Shown: one piece after another, positions 1-7,136 of the stretch
How positions within the stretch are numbered: the stretch's first letter is position 1
Layout: each line of letters starts with the position of its first letter
Assembly: GCA_005503335.1 (NCBI GenBank)
Contig: SCMQ01000034.1
Coordinates: forward strand, 1 to 58,479
DNA: 58,479 nucleotides
Source of the DNA: Comamonadaceae bacterium 2FH
GTDB lineage: Bacteria; Pseudomonadota; Gammaproteobacteria; Burkholderiales; Burkholderiaceae_C
Direction of reading: 5' to 3'
Notes under the pieces: generated by a model
Told to the model about the DNA's origin: nothing
Seen by the model: only the letters and a program-made list of their open reading frames with translations
Database searches by the model: none
Translations under genes and position numbers: made by a program

Positions 1-80
1 GATTTATGTCCAGTGCAACGCGCCGCCACGCCCCAGATCGCAAGCGTTTACGCGGCCTGCCGGCCTACCCCATCCCAGAA

Positions 81-107
81 CTTCTCATAACTGGGGCCTT
101 CTCATAA
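81..107. repeat. Two direct copies of CTTCTCATAA
   Basis: The 10-base word CTTCTCATAA occurs at 81-90 and again at 98-107, a 17-base period; on the minus strand it reads TTATGAGAAG. The first copy is also framed by CCCAG (74-78) and CTGGG (91-95), a small inverted repeat. Such paired words are typical of recombinase or transposase binding sites at element ends, but no such gene is intact here. Function is inferred only. Confidence 0.35.
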
Positions 108-199
108 TGGCCGGTCGGACACGTTGGTTGACTCGCAGCGACGGACCGCTGTCAGCCTTGAAGAGACATCCGACCCTCCGTCCTGAACAAGACAGTGGT

Positions 200-412
200 T
201 CAGCGCCGGACGGGCAAGTAGGAGCACATTTCCCCCTCATCGAGGCGCACGACAGTAACCGGCTGGCCATCCCATCTTGCCTGACGAAAGGCGTTGTCCA
301 CCCCGTAGCCGGCATCGGCCAGCACGGCCTGACAGATGGCAAGCGACCGCTGAGGGCACGATCGCTCCGCTTGGCTCGGCGACGCCGACGGGCCGCACCC
401 AGCTTGAAACGG
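200..412 (-). pseudogene. Transposase remnant (IS701/IS4-like DDE type)
   Basis: Reading the minus strand, a stop-bounded stretch contains VLADAGYGVDNAFR (about 340-285), which resembles the conserved DAGYG motif around the second catalytic Asp of IS701/IS4-type DDE transposases. The frame closes after about 45 more residues, and the expected upstream residues are scattered over other frames, so this is a decayed fragment. Only the short motif supports the call. The surrounding 1-660 holds no convincing intact gene. Confidence 0.35.
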
Positions 413-662
413 TCAAGCAGCCAGCGGTGCCCGAAGGGTCGCTGCTGGCCGTCCACCGCCGGCTACCATGTCCGGTGTCGCGAATGCAGCAGGGAATGTG
501 CATATCACGGATACCCGCTTCGGCGGGAGCAACCATGCGCGAAAAATCCCATGAAATCGCTCCAACGATGCCCTAACCCCTTGAAAGAGCGCCACGTGCC
601 ATCGCACTTGTGCCTTAGTCTCCCACAAGACCTTTCGATGGTCTCAATAGGAGCGCAAGAGC

Positions 663-1103
663 ATGGAATTGGGAAAGGAAATTCGGCATCATCCCGAGTC
701 AGCGGCGGGTGCCGCCAGGATCGGAATCGCTATTTTTCGCCGGGATAGTAGGTGCCTTCCCCGGCAACCGGATTGGTGGACTCTCCTCCTCGAGGAGGTG
801 CGGCATGACGAGGGCAGAACCAACGGAGTTTTGGTGCTTTCAGAACGCGGCAGCTTCGAGTGGGCAGGTACACGCGAGCAGTTGAAGCGCGCGATTGACC
901 GGATCGTGACCGAGCTCGTGGAAGCCGAGAGCAGCACCTGCGCTGGCTTTGGAGCGGTTATGCCGAACCTGCAAGCGCGCGCGATGCCTCGGCTGTGCCG
1001 GGGGAGCTGTTGCCGCCGGACCACTTGGCCCGCATCGTCCCGTTCGATCGATTGCCCAAAGCGCTCACCGCAGGGCGTCGGACATCTGCAGCACCGTACA
1101 TGA
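663..1103 (+). CDS. Hypothetical protein, unrecognised
   Basis: A 146-residue open frame with a plausible ribosome site (AGGAGCG about seven bases before the ATG). The middle part (TREQLKRAIDRIVTELVEA, about residues 70-88) looks like a natural amphipathic helix, but the last 45 residues are rich in Cys and Arg and look like out-of-frame translation, so the gene may be frameshifted near base 950. I recognise no family. It sits between a transposase remnant and an exonuclease gene in an accessory region; it may be a decayed mobile-element gene or not a gene at all. Confidence 0.28.
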   Translation: MELGKEIRHHPESAAGAARIGIAIFRRDSRCLPRQPDWWTLLLEEVRHDEGRTNGVLVLSERGSFEWAGTREQLKRAIDRIVTELVEAESSTCAGFGAVMPNLQARAMPRLCRGSCCRRTTWPASSRSIDCPKRSPQGVGHLQHRT

Positions 1104-1135
1104 ATATTTCGAATCTTGAAGAGAAGGAGCCCGAC

Positions 1136-1591
1136 ATGCGCCTGTGGCTGGACACGGAATTCAATGGTTTCCACGGGCCGCTGATCAGCATGGCCCTTGT
1201 AGATGAAGCCGGTCGAGAATGGTATGAAGTTCTCGGGTGCGAGGATCCGGAACCATGGGTCGCGGCCAATGTGATTCCGGTGCTGAAGAAGCGCCAAACT
1301 ACCAAAGAGCGGATGCAGAAGTCGCTAGTCCGGTGGCTGGGGAAGCATGACCAAGTCCACATCATTGCAGATTGGCCTGCAGATTTTGTCCACTTCTGCG
1401 GCTTCCTGCTGACCAGGCCGGGCTACCGGCTGGTCGCCCCTCCTCTGTCCATGGAGCTCGTGGAATTTCTCAAACCCGAATCAGCAATCCCGCACAACGC
1501 GCTCGAAGATGCGAAAGCGCTTCGTGAAGCGCACTTGGCAGCGAAAGTGGGGATGCCTGCTTCAGCGCGAAAGCGATCTGGCCTTCAGTGA
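1136..1591 (+). CDS. DEDDh 3'-5' exonuclease, Rv2179c-like (RNase T fold)
   Basis: A 151-residue protein with the acidic exonuclease pattern: D6-T-E8 at the N-terminus, a middle Asp at D79 (HIIADWPADF), and H120-N-A-L-E-D125 near the C-terminus, matching the D, E, D, H, D metal-site set of DEDDh nucleases of the Rv2179c-like 3'-5' exoribonuclease group. It likely trims RNA or single-stranded nucleic acid. The ATG at 1136 was chosen because GAAGGAG lies just upstream. The last nine or so residues are encoded by an IS3-type remnant on the other strand, so the original C-terminus has been replaced after the catalytic core. It stands alone in an accessory region next to a toxin-antitoxin-like pair. 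Confidence 0.72.
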   Translation: MRLWLDTEFNGFHGPLISMALVDEAGREWYEVLGCEDPEPWVAANVIPVLKKRQTTKERMQKSLVRWLGKHDQVHIIADWPADFVHFCGFLLTRPGYRLVAPPLSMELVEFLKPESAIPHNALEDAKALREAHLAAKVGMPASARKRSGLQ

Positions 1592-1606
1592 ACTGCTTTT
1601 CTTCAT
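1557..1606 (-). mobile_element. IS3-family orfA 5' remnant, frameshifted
   Basis: From the ATG at 1606 the minus strand begins MKKS and, one frame over, continues FTEGQIAFALKQA, which is the start of IS3-group OrfA transposases (MKKSRFTEGQIAFALKQAE type). A single missing base at codon 5 explains the frame change. Similarity ends at about 1557, where the exonuclease sequence begins on the plus strand, so only about 17 codons remain. It marks a past insertion or deletion boundary. Confidence 0.72.
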
Positions 1607-2061
1607 GATACGCTCCTTGGCCCTCCTGCCCACCGCTGGGACAGCTGTGATCTGCCCTGCGCCGGCCCCATGGCAGCGCCGGTCGCGGCCGCGACCGTTG
1701 ATCTCTCCGATCAGGACGGCGGAGCATGCCGCGTCGACGTTTGATGCGAGTTTCCTGATGGCGACCACGTCACAGCAATAGAGAGGGGCGCTATCACCCG
1801 GCTTGGAACGCGGTGAGCCAGCCGGCAGCTCGACGCCTGGTTCGCCGCGTGTCGTCATTGAATCTTCGCTCCGGCGATCCTTGGCGCCAACGAGGCGAGC
1901 ATGCAGGCAATGCAGTCGATCCCGACTGGGCCAACTTGGTGCTTCCGGATGTTGAATTGCACCGACGCCTCGATTTCTTGAAATCTCTGGCCGACCCGCG
2001 CGCGCGGCTCGGCCAGAGCATGAGCAAACTCACTCGCAGGCCGATGATTTGGTCATCATAG
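1607..2061. other. No recognisable gene
   Basis: Several short open frames cross this stretch on both strands but none has a recognisable motif, a ribosome site and consistent codon use together. It probably contains decayed sequence left by the adjacent IS3-type element. Confidence 0.4.
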
Positions 2062-2086
2062 TAGCCAATTTGTCAATTTTTGGCTA
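2062..2086. promoter_or_regulatory. Inverted repeat, candidate autoregulatory operator
   Basis: TAGCCAA (2062-2068) and TTGGCTA (2080-2086) are exact inverted 7-base arms around an 11-base AT-rich spacer, lying 13 bases before the start codon of the XRE regulator. A TATATT-like -10 (2088-2093) follows directly, so a bound regulator would block the promoter. No Shine-Dalgarno is visible before the ATG, so the message may be nearly leaderless. Regulation is inferred from position and symmetry. Confidence 0.5.
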
Positions 2087-2099
2087 GTATATTGTCCAA

Positions 2100-2792
2100 A
2101 TGAGTGCCGCCGAAATTACTTCCGCGCTGGACCGTCAACTGCTGCTGCAGTTGGGCGACCGGCTCAAGCGGCTGCGTCAATCGCAGGGGCTGGGCACGGT
2201 CGAGATGGCCGCGCGCGTCGGGATCACCCGCACCACCCTTCGGGCCGTCGAGGCCGGAGACCCGGCAACCGCCATCGGTACCTACTTGCGCGTGATGTCG
2301 GTGCTGGGCGTCAGTGGTGAATTGGCACTGCTCGCCGGAGACAGCCTCGTTCCGCCGCCAGCGGGCTCTGCGGCAGCACGATCGCGGCGCGCGGCACCTG
2401 TGGTTCAGGTGCAGGTGTCCGTGGATGATGGCCGGCATCTCCTGCAGGACCTGCAGAGCATGTTGCTTCACGAGGAAGCCGTGCGGATGGCCAAGGCAAA
2501 CCCCGCCCTGGTGCAGCAGGCCAAGGCGACCGCTCAGCGCTGGCTTGCAACAGGCGATTCACGCTCGGCTACCCTTTGGCGCGAGTGGGTGCAAATCCTG
2601 GAAGACTGTGCCTGGCGAAAGGTGCTCGGCCGCAGTCGGCGTGCCCAGCAGCTGCGGCAGGCCTCGCCGCTTGTCACAGTGCTGCCGGAAGATGTGCGCC
2701 AGGGCATCCTCGCCCAAGTTGGCGAACTCAAGAAGGGGATTGTGCTCAGCGGACAGCCGCCGCGTGTGCCGGTTTCCGAGGGAGCGCCATGA
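2100..2792 (+). CDS. XRE-family HTH regulator, probable antitoxin
   Basis: A 230-residue protein with an N-terminal XRE-type helix-turn-helix (about residues 16-70: GDRLKRLRQ, then TVEMAARVGITRTTLRAVE). The remainder is helical and unrecognised, with no enzyme motif. Its stop codon overlaps the start of the nucleotidyltransferase gene (ATGA at 2789-2792), so the two are translationally coupled. Regulator first, nucleotidyltransferase second is the order of AbiE-like toxin-antitoxin systems, and the inverted repeat just upstream fits autorepression. Family membership is seen in sequence; the antitoxin role is inferred. Confidence 0.72.
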   Translation: MSAAEITSALDRQLLLQLGDRLKRLRQSQGLGTVEMAARVGITRTTLRAVEAGDPATAIGTYLRVMSVLGVSGELALLAGDSLVPPPAGSAAARSRRAAPVVQVQVSVDDGRHLLQDLQSMLLHEEAVRMAKANPALVQQAKATAQRWLATGDSRSATLWREWVQILEDCAWRKVLGRSRRAQQLRQASPLVTVLPEDVRQGILAQVGELKKGIVLSGQPPRVPVSEGAP

Positions 2793-3349
2793 CCCGCGAA
2801 GAGCTGGAGCACGTCATCCGCGCCAGCGCCGAAATCACCGGCCAGTACGAATTTGTCATCGTCGGCAGCCAGTCCATTCTCGGCTCTGTGCCCAGGCCCG
2901 CAGAGGTGTTCACGGTGTCGATGGAGGTCGACATCTACCCGAAAGAAGCCCCAGAGCTGGCGGACAAGATCGACGGTGCGATCGGCGAAGGCTCGCAATT
3001 CCAGGCGACCCATGGCTACTATGCCCAGGGCGTTGGTCCAGAAACCGCCACCTTGCCAGAAGGCTGGCAGAGCCGTGTTCATAGGGTACAGAATACCAAC
3101 ACCAATGGCCGGGTCGGCTACTGCCTGGACGTGATAGATCTCTTCCTGTCGAAGGCGGCTGCCGGGCGTGAAAAGGACCGCAAGTTCTGCATGGCGTTGC
3201 TCGAGCACGGCTACGTCACGATGGCGCAAGTGCTGGCGCTGGTGCCAACCATGCCGATCGACGACCAGAGTCGACGCAGGCTGCGAGCGGCGATACGGCG
3301 CTGGGCCAAGGCCCTGCGGGAGGCCGGTCACGACATCCCAGACACGTAA
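2789..3349 (+). CDS. Small nucleotidyltransferase (DUF6036-like), probable toxin
   Basis: A 186-residue protein. Near the N-terminus VIVGSQSIL supplies the Gly-Ser motif of pol-beta-type nucleotidyltransferases (G26-S27) and EVD (46-48) supplies the paired acidic metal ligands. A helical C-terminal part follows (CMALLEHGYVTMAQVLALV). The arrangement fits the DUF6036 group of AbiEii-related nucleotidyltransferases. Members of neighbouring families (AbiEii, MenT) transfer nucleotides to tRNA or other targets and act as toxins in phage defence; that function is inferred here. The ATG overlaps the stop of the upstream XRE gene. No further gene of the system is evident downstream. Confidence 0.68.
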   Translation: MTREELEHVIRASAEITGQYEFVIVGSQSILGSVPRPAEVFTVSMEVDIYPKEAPELADKIDGAIGEGSQFQATHGYYAQGVGPETATLPEGWQSRVHRVQNTNTNGRVGYCLDVIDLFLSKAAAGREKDRKFCMALLEHGYVTMAQVLALVPTMPIDDQSRRRLRAAIRRWAKALREAGHDIPDT

Positions 3350-3439
3350 GTGGACGAGAGCGGTTTGTGCGCAACAACGCGGCGTTCAAATCCTGGGCGT
3401 TGAGCGAAGTGAGCGGACGCGCGGCAACACGTCGTACGG

Positions 3440-3700
3440 CTGGCCCATCTCGCGGCCTGGCTGCGAACCCGGAGCGTCCGCCTCGAACCCAGTTTCGAGG
3501 CGGCCGGCGTAGTGGACATGCTCGGAGAAGTCAGTGTCGCCGACGCCGAAGCGGTGATCCAGGCGGCCGTGAACCTCGCCATCGGCCGAGGTCATACGCC
3601 AGTGATTGTCACAAGGCAGGACGTCTTGCTGGCCACCGAACTGGTGATGGGCCGAGACCAGGGAATCCTCGACAGCAGGCCCTGGCCGTTTGCCACGTGA
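3440..3700 (+). pseudogene. Gene fragment, possible AAA+ ATPase lid region
   Basis: An open frame without a good start includes GEVSVADAEAVIQAAVNLA and then RGHTPVIVTRQDVLLA. The pattern of a helix followed by a short strand and an 'I-T-R-x-D-L' turn resembles the C-terminal lid of AAA+ ATPases. No Walker motif is present upstream in any frame within this gap, so only a C-terminal piece survives. The identification is weak. Confidence 0.25.
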
Positions 3701-3924
3701 TCGACGAGGATCTATATTGGCGCAGCTGCCTCCATGGAGGCGAAGGTTCCCCCGGGCCTTCCATCAACGGACACCGCGGTGGTGTCATTCATCAACTGGC
3801 TGGCCGAATGCGCCAGCCAAACCAGAAACCCGTCAATCCCGCGACGCGCCGCGTCGCGCTCCGTTCGGTCGCCACGCCAAAAAGCCGTGGCCGGTTCCGT
3901 TCCGCCTCAATTCTGGAGTTCCCC
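3701..3924. other. No recognisable gene
   Basis: Short open frames only; no motif, ribosome site or RNA structure was recognised. A GGAG ribosome site at 3915-3918 belongs to the following HTH gene. Confidence 0.4.
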
Positions 3925-4224
3925 ATGGTTCAGTTGTTCTCGTTCTCTCTCCCCGTCGTGCGGCACAGGCCGTTGCCGGAGCCTTCGCGGCAACAGCACG
4001 GGCCGCATCATCTTCCACTGGAGCAGGTGGTGCGCCCGATGCTGACCACTGCCGAGGCCGCTTTTTACCTCAACCTCAGGCCGCAAACGCTGCGAATCTG
4101 GGCCTGCAAGGAATGCGGGCCGATCCGACCGGTTCGCCTGCATGGTCGGCTTGGCTGGCCGTTGGCCGACATTCGGCGCTACCTGCACGTGGATCAGCCG
4201 TCGACGCTGGCGCCCGCACACTGA
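3925..4224 (+). CDS. AlpA/MerR-like HTH DNA-binding protein of a mobile element
   Basis: A 99-residue protein whose residues about 40-90 form a winged helix-turn-helix of the excisionase/AlpA type: MLTTAEAAFYLNLRPQTLR, then a wing ending WPLADIRRYL. Such proteins are common in integrative elements of Burkholderiales, where they control excision or transfer genes. The ATG at 3925 has GGAG six bases upstream; translation could also begin at the internal Met before LTTAEA. The N-terminal 38 residues are His/Pro-rich and unrecognised. No integrase is left in the window beside it. Confidence 0.65.
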   Translation: MVQLFSFSLPVVRHRPLPEPSRQQHGPHHLPLEQVVRPMLTTAEAAFYLNLRPQTLRIWACKECGPIRPVRLHGRLGWPLADIRRYLHVDQPSTLAPAH

Positions 4225-4284
4225 GGGCCCAGGCGTTGTCCCGCTTGCCGGACTGTCGGGCGGTCCTACTCCTGGGTGTCTGTC

Positions 4285-4650
4285 TTACTTCTTGGCCGGC
4301 TTCTTGGCAGCAGCCTTCTTCACCGGCTTGGCAGCCGCCTTGGCCTCTGACTGGGCGGCTTTACGCTTGGCCACCTTGGGGTCCACGGCGGCCTTGAATG
4401 CGGAGCCGGCAATGAACTTCGGCACCTTGGCCGCGGCAATCTTGATCTTGGTGCCGGCCTGGGGGTTGAAGCCAGTGCGGGCTGCCCGTGCGACCTGCTT
4501 GAACGTGCCGAAGCCGACCAGCTGGACTGGCTCGTCCTTCTTCACGGCGGCGATGATGGTGCTGGTCAGGGTCTCCAGAATACGGCCCGCCTCTGCCTTG
4601 CTCAGGTCGTGGGTGGTCGCCAGTTTTTCGATCAGTTCAACACGGTTCAT
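4285..4650 (-). CDS. HU-family nucleoid protein with histone-H1-like tail
   Basis: A 121-residue protein. Residues 1-90 are an HU/IHF fold: MNRVELIEKLA at the start and LVGFGTFKQVARAARTGFNP in the DNA-binding arm. About 30 C-terminal residues are Ala/Lys-rich with PVKKAAAKKPAKK at the end, like bacterial histone-H1-type tails, which should add nonspecific DNA binding. HU proper is about 90 residues, so the tail is an extension. It is read toward the accessory region and may help silence or compact this element. The following gap to 4225 shows no clear terminator. Confidence 0.88.
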   Translation of the reverse strand: MNRVELIEKLATTHDLSKAEAGRILETLTSTIIAAVKKDEPVQLVGFGTFKQVARAARTGFNPQAGTKIKIAAAKVPKFIAGSAFKAAVDPKVAKRKAAQSEAKAAAKPVKKAAAKKPAKK

Positions 4651-5068
4651 TTGTGAGGGTTCTGTGAGTGAGGGTTGCAGTTGCTAAAGGAACGGAGCTC
4701 GCAAATCTGAGCCCCGCGGCGATAGTTTAAGAGGACCGTGGAGATCAAGGCCCGGCGCATCACCGACTGCCTGGCGGGCATCAGTGCGGGGAAAGGCCAT
4801 CGGCGATGCAGCCGGCCAAGGTGAGGCGCAGTGCGTGAGCTTGATCAGGGTAATCCACAACTGCTCATAGCTGGCAGGGAGGGCGGGCATCAGGATCACG
4901 CCGAGCCGTCCGCGGACAGCACTTGACGCGACCCTCGACGCGTAGTGGCGCTGGACCTTGAGCTGTACTGCCGCAGCTATGTCATTTGCTCACTGACATG
5001 CAGCTCGGCCCGACCACTTGAATTCACGATCACTTCACGAAAGTGCGGCGCATCCGCGATGCGCAGAC
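4651..5068. other. No recognisable gene
   Basis: Between the HU start and the next fragment there is only a 71-residue minus-strand frame without motif or ribosome site. Nothing else was recognised. Confidence 0.4.
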
Positions 5069-5182
5069 GTTCCCTTCGACGTGACGCACATCCCCTACAT
5101 CAAGTACCTGGGTAACGAGCAGGGTGCTGCCGACATGCGGCCGCAACTGACTAGGCGTCTGCAGCCGCTCACAGAGGGGTAG
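5069..5182 (+). pseudogene. C-terminal gene remnant (FDVTHIPYIKYL)
   Basis: A 37-codon open stretch encodes VPFDVTHIPYIKYL, a gap, then RPQLTRRLQPL and a stop. It has the look of a conserved protein tail (I associate similar D-V-T-H-x-x-Y-I-x-Y tails with TIR-like or nucleotide-binding proteins of defence loci, from memory only). No start codon or upstream domain exists, so this is the end of a destroyed gene next to the tRNA. Confidence 0.3.
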
Positions 5183-5285
5183 CAAACCAAAGCCTCCTGG
5201 CGAGGAGTCGCCACCGTCCGGCGATTGCTCGCTGGACGCGAAAAATCGACTTACATCTGCCCTTACATCGACCGTCGCAAAGAAA

Positions 5286-5317
5286 AAGGACTTAGCCGCT
5301 TTCGCTGCTAAGTCCTT
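5286..5317 (-). terminator. Rho-independent terminator of tRNA-Met
   Basis: AAGGACTTAGC (5286-5296) and GCTAAGTCCTT (5307-5317) form an exact 11-bp stem; on the minus strand the stem is followed by a T-rich run. It lies nine bases past the tRNA 3' end. Confidence 0.85.
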
Positions 5318-5325
5318 GATTTTAT

Positions 5326-5402
5326 TGGTGGCGCTTCACGGATTCGAACCGCGGACCTGTGGATTATGATTCCATCGCTCTAACCGACTGAGCTAAAGCG
5401 CC
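5326..5402 (-). tRNA. tRNA-Met (CAU)
   Basis: A 77-nt cloverleaf including encoded CCA. The acceptor stem GGCGCTT pairs exactly with AAGCGCC, the D stem is GCTC/GAGC, and the T arm is CGCGG TTCGAAT CCGTG. The anticodon loop is ATCATAA, anticodon CAT. The anticodon stem has an A-C mismatch at its outer pair. The same anticodon is used by tRNA-Ile2 after lysidine modification; I favour elongator Met. Accessory sequence begins immediately past the 3' end, so this is a likely integration site. Confidence 0.92.
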
Positions 5403-5412
5403 TGAGCCAAAA

Positions 5413-5442
5413 ATTATAGCCTGATTTTTGCCGCTTGCGTCA
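5413..5442 (-). promoter_or_regulatory. Promoter of tRNA-Met
   Basis: On the minus strand an exact TATAAT (5418-5413) lies 11 bases before the tRNA. A weak TGACGC-type -35 is about 18 bases upstream and overlaps the end of paaF. Confidence 0.55.
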
Positions 5443-6219
5443 GCTGTGCGTGAAATTCGGGGCGCGCTTGGCCAGGAAGGCGTCCATGCCCTCCTTCTGG
5501 TCGGCGGTGGCGAACAGGGCGTGGAACAGGCGGCGCTCGTACATCACGCCGTCGGACAGGCCGCCCTCGAAGGCGCGGTTCACGCATTCCTTGGCCGCCA
5601 TGGTGGCCAGTTGGCCGTGGCCGCAGATCAGCAGCGCCGCGCCCAGGGCCTCGTCCATCAGCTTGTCCAGCGGCACCACGCGGCTGACCAGGCCGGCGCG
5701 CTCGGCTTCGGTCGCGTCCATCATGCGGCCGGTGAGCGCCATGTCCATGGCCTTGGACTTGCCCACGGCGCGCGGCAGGCGCTGCGTGCCGCCGGCGCCG
5801 GGGATGATGCCGATCTTGATCTCGGGCTGGCCGAAGCGCGCGTTGTCGGCCGCGATGATGAAGTCGCACATCATGGCCAGCTCGCAGCCGCCGCCCAGGG
5901 CGAAGCCGGCCACGGCCGCGATCACGGGCTTGCGCACCGAGCGTATGGTCTCCCAGTTGCGCGTGATGAAGTCGTTCTTGTAGACCTCGTGGAAGTCGTA
6001 CTTGGCCATGGCAGCGATGTCGGCGCCGGCGGCGAAGGCCTTCTCGCTGCCGGTGACGATGATGCAGCCTATCGCCTCGTCGGCGTCGAAGGCCTTGAGC
6101 GCGGCGCCCAGCTCGTCCATGAGCTGGCTGTTCAGCGCATTGAGCTGCTTGGGACGGTTGAGCGTGACGATGCCGACCTGTCCGCCTTCGGTGCGGACTT
6201 CGACCAGTTCATAGGCCAT
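5440..6219 (-). CDS. paaF: Enoyl-CoA hydratase PaaF
   Basis: A 259-residue crotonase-fold enzyme. It should hydrate 2,3-dehydroadipyl-CoA in the lower phenylacetate pathway (EC 4.2.1.17). The oxyanion-hole segment [11 protein letters not shown] and the two catalytic glutamate regions ([11 protein letters not shown] and FGQPEIKIG) are present, and length is normal for the family. It is transcribed away from paaG across a 122-bp control region with two palindromes, which supports a phenylacetate role rather than general beta-oxidation. A general enoyl-CoA hydratase cannot be excluded by sequence alone. Confidence 0.85.
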   Translation of the reverse strand: MAYELVEVRTEGGQVGIVTLNRPKQLNALNSQLMDELGAALKAFDADEAIGCIIVTGSEKAFAAGADIAAMAKYDFHEVYKNDFITRNWETIRSVRKPVIAAVAGFALGGGCELAMMCDFIIAADNARFGQPEIKIGIIPGAGGTQRLPRAVGKSKAMDMALTGRMMDATEAERAGLVSRVVPLDKLMDEALGAALLICGHGQLATMAAKECVNRAFEGGLSDGVMYERRLFHALFATADQKEGMDAFLAKRAPNFTHS

Positions 6220-6248
6220 TTGCGATCTCCTCGGTTACTGTTGCAATG

Positions 6249-6266
6249 GTTGACGTGAACGTCAAC
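6249..6266. promoter_or_regulatory. Perfect 18-bp palindrome, LiuR-like operator
   Basis: GTTGACGT, two bases, ACGTCAAC: exact symmetry. The TTGACGTGAACGTCAA core resembles sites of MerR-family LiuR regulators of acyl-CoA degradation genes (recalled consensus TTTACGTAAACGTAAA-like). It lies 30 bases before the paaF start and 76 before paaG. Confidence 0.55.
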
Positions 6267-6288
6267 TATAAAGAACCTCGGGAAAACA

Positions 6289-6312
6289 TTAACCAACCGA
6301 TCGGTCGGTTAA
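6289..6312. promoter_or_regulatory. TetR-type operator, PaaR candidate
   Basis: Half-sites TTAACCAACCGA and TCGGTCGGTTAA form a 24-bp palindrome with one mismatched pair. The ACCRACCGRTCGGT core matches the site type bound by PaaR, the TetR-family phenylacetyl-CoA sensor of Burkholderia. It sits 29 bases before the paaG ATG. Confidence 0.65.
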
Positions 6313-6341
6313 TGCTACATTTCCGCCTCCAGGAGACCCTC

Positions 6342-7136
6342 ATGAGCGAACCGACCATTTTGTTTGAGAAGCGCGGCAGCGTGGCGCTGGCCACGCTGAA
6401 CCGTCCCCAGGCGCTGAACAGCTTCACGCGCCAGATGCACCGCGAGCTCTGGGCCGCGCTGGATCAGGTCGAGGCCGACCGCGGCCTGCGCGCCCTGGTG
6501 ATCACGGGGGCCGGGCGCGGTTTCTGCGCCGGCCTGGACCTGTCTGAGCTGGACTTCACGCCCGGCCCCGGCCAGGCCGAGCGCGCCGACCCCGGGCCCC
6601 TGGTCGAGCAGTTTTTCAACCCCACGGCGCGCCGCCTGCAGGCGCTGCGCGTGCCCACGATCGCCGCGGTCAACGGCGTGGCGGCGGGCGCCGGTGCCTC
6701 GCTGGCCCTGTGCTGCGACATCGCGATCGCCGCGCCGGGCGCGAGCTTCGTCCAGGCCTTCAGCAAGATCGGCCTGATCCCCGATACCGGCGGCAGCTGG
6801 CTGCTGGTCGAGCGCCTGGGCCTGGCGCGCGCCATGGCGCTGGCCATGACCGGCGACAAGCTGCCCGCGGCCCAGGCCAAGGACTGGGGCATGATCTGGG
6901 ACCTGGCCGAGGACAGCCTGGCCGCCGCCCTGGCCTTGGCCGAGCGTCTGGCCGCCATGCCGACCCGGGCCTTGCTGGCCACGCGCCAGCTGCTGCAGGG
7001 CGCTGCCACGCGCAGCCTGGAGCAGCAGCTCGACGCCGAGCGCGACCTGCAGTCGGCCCTGGGCCGCACGCACGACTACATCGAGGGCGTGACGGCTTTT
7101 CTCGAGAAGCGCGCCCCGCAGTTCAAGGGCGAATGA
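6342..7136 (+). CDS. paaG: Ring 1,2-epoxyphenylacetyl-CoA isomerase PaaG
   Basis: A 264-residue crotonase-superfamily enzyme; PaaG converts ring-1,2-epoxyphenylacetyl-CoA to the oxepin (EC 5.3.3.18). The oxyanion segment GRGFCAGLDLSEL and SKIGLIPDTGGSW, with the catalytic Asp of the PaaG group in place of a hydratase Glu, are present. The ATG at 6342 was chosen for AGGAG at 6331-6335; upstream in-frame Met codons would read through the operators. Its stop overlaps the paaI start, so paaGIK is one operon. Confidence 0.88.
   Translation: MSEPTILFEKRGSVALATLNRPQALNSFTRQMHRELWAALDQVEADRGLRALVITGAGRGFCAGLDLSELDFTPGPGQAERADPGPLVEQFFNPTARRLQALRVPTIAAVNGVAAGAGASLALCCDIAIAAPGASFVQAFSKIGLIPDTGGSWLLVERLGLARAMALAMTGDKLPAAQAKDWGMIWDLAEDSLAAALALAERLAAMPTRALLATRQLLQGAATRSLEQQLDAERDLQSALGRTHDYIEGVTAFLEKRAPQFKGE

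Noticed and set aside
107-748. 213-codon plus-strand frame at the left edge
   Set aside because: No motif; it covers the opposite strand of the transposase remnant and has Arg/Ser/Cys-rich noise composition.
4684-4899. 71-codon minus-strand frame upstream of HU
   Set aside because: No ribosome site, motif or recognisable relative.
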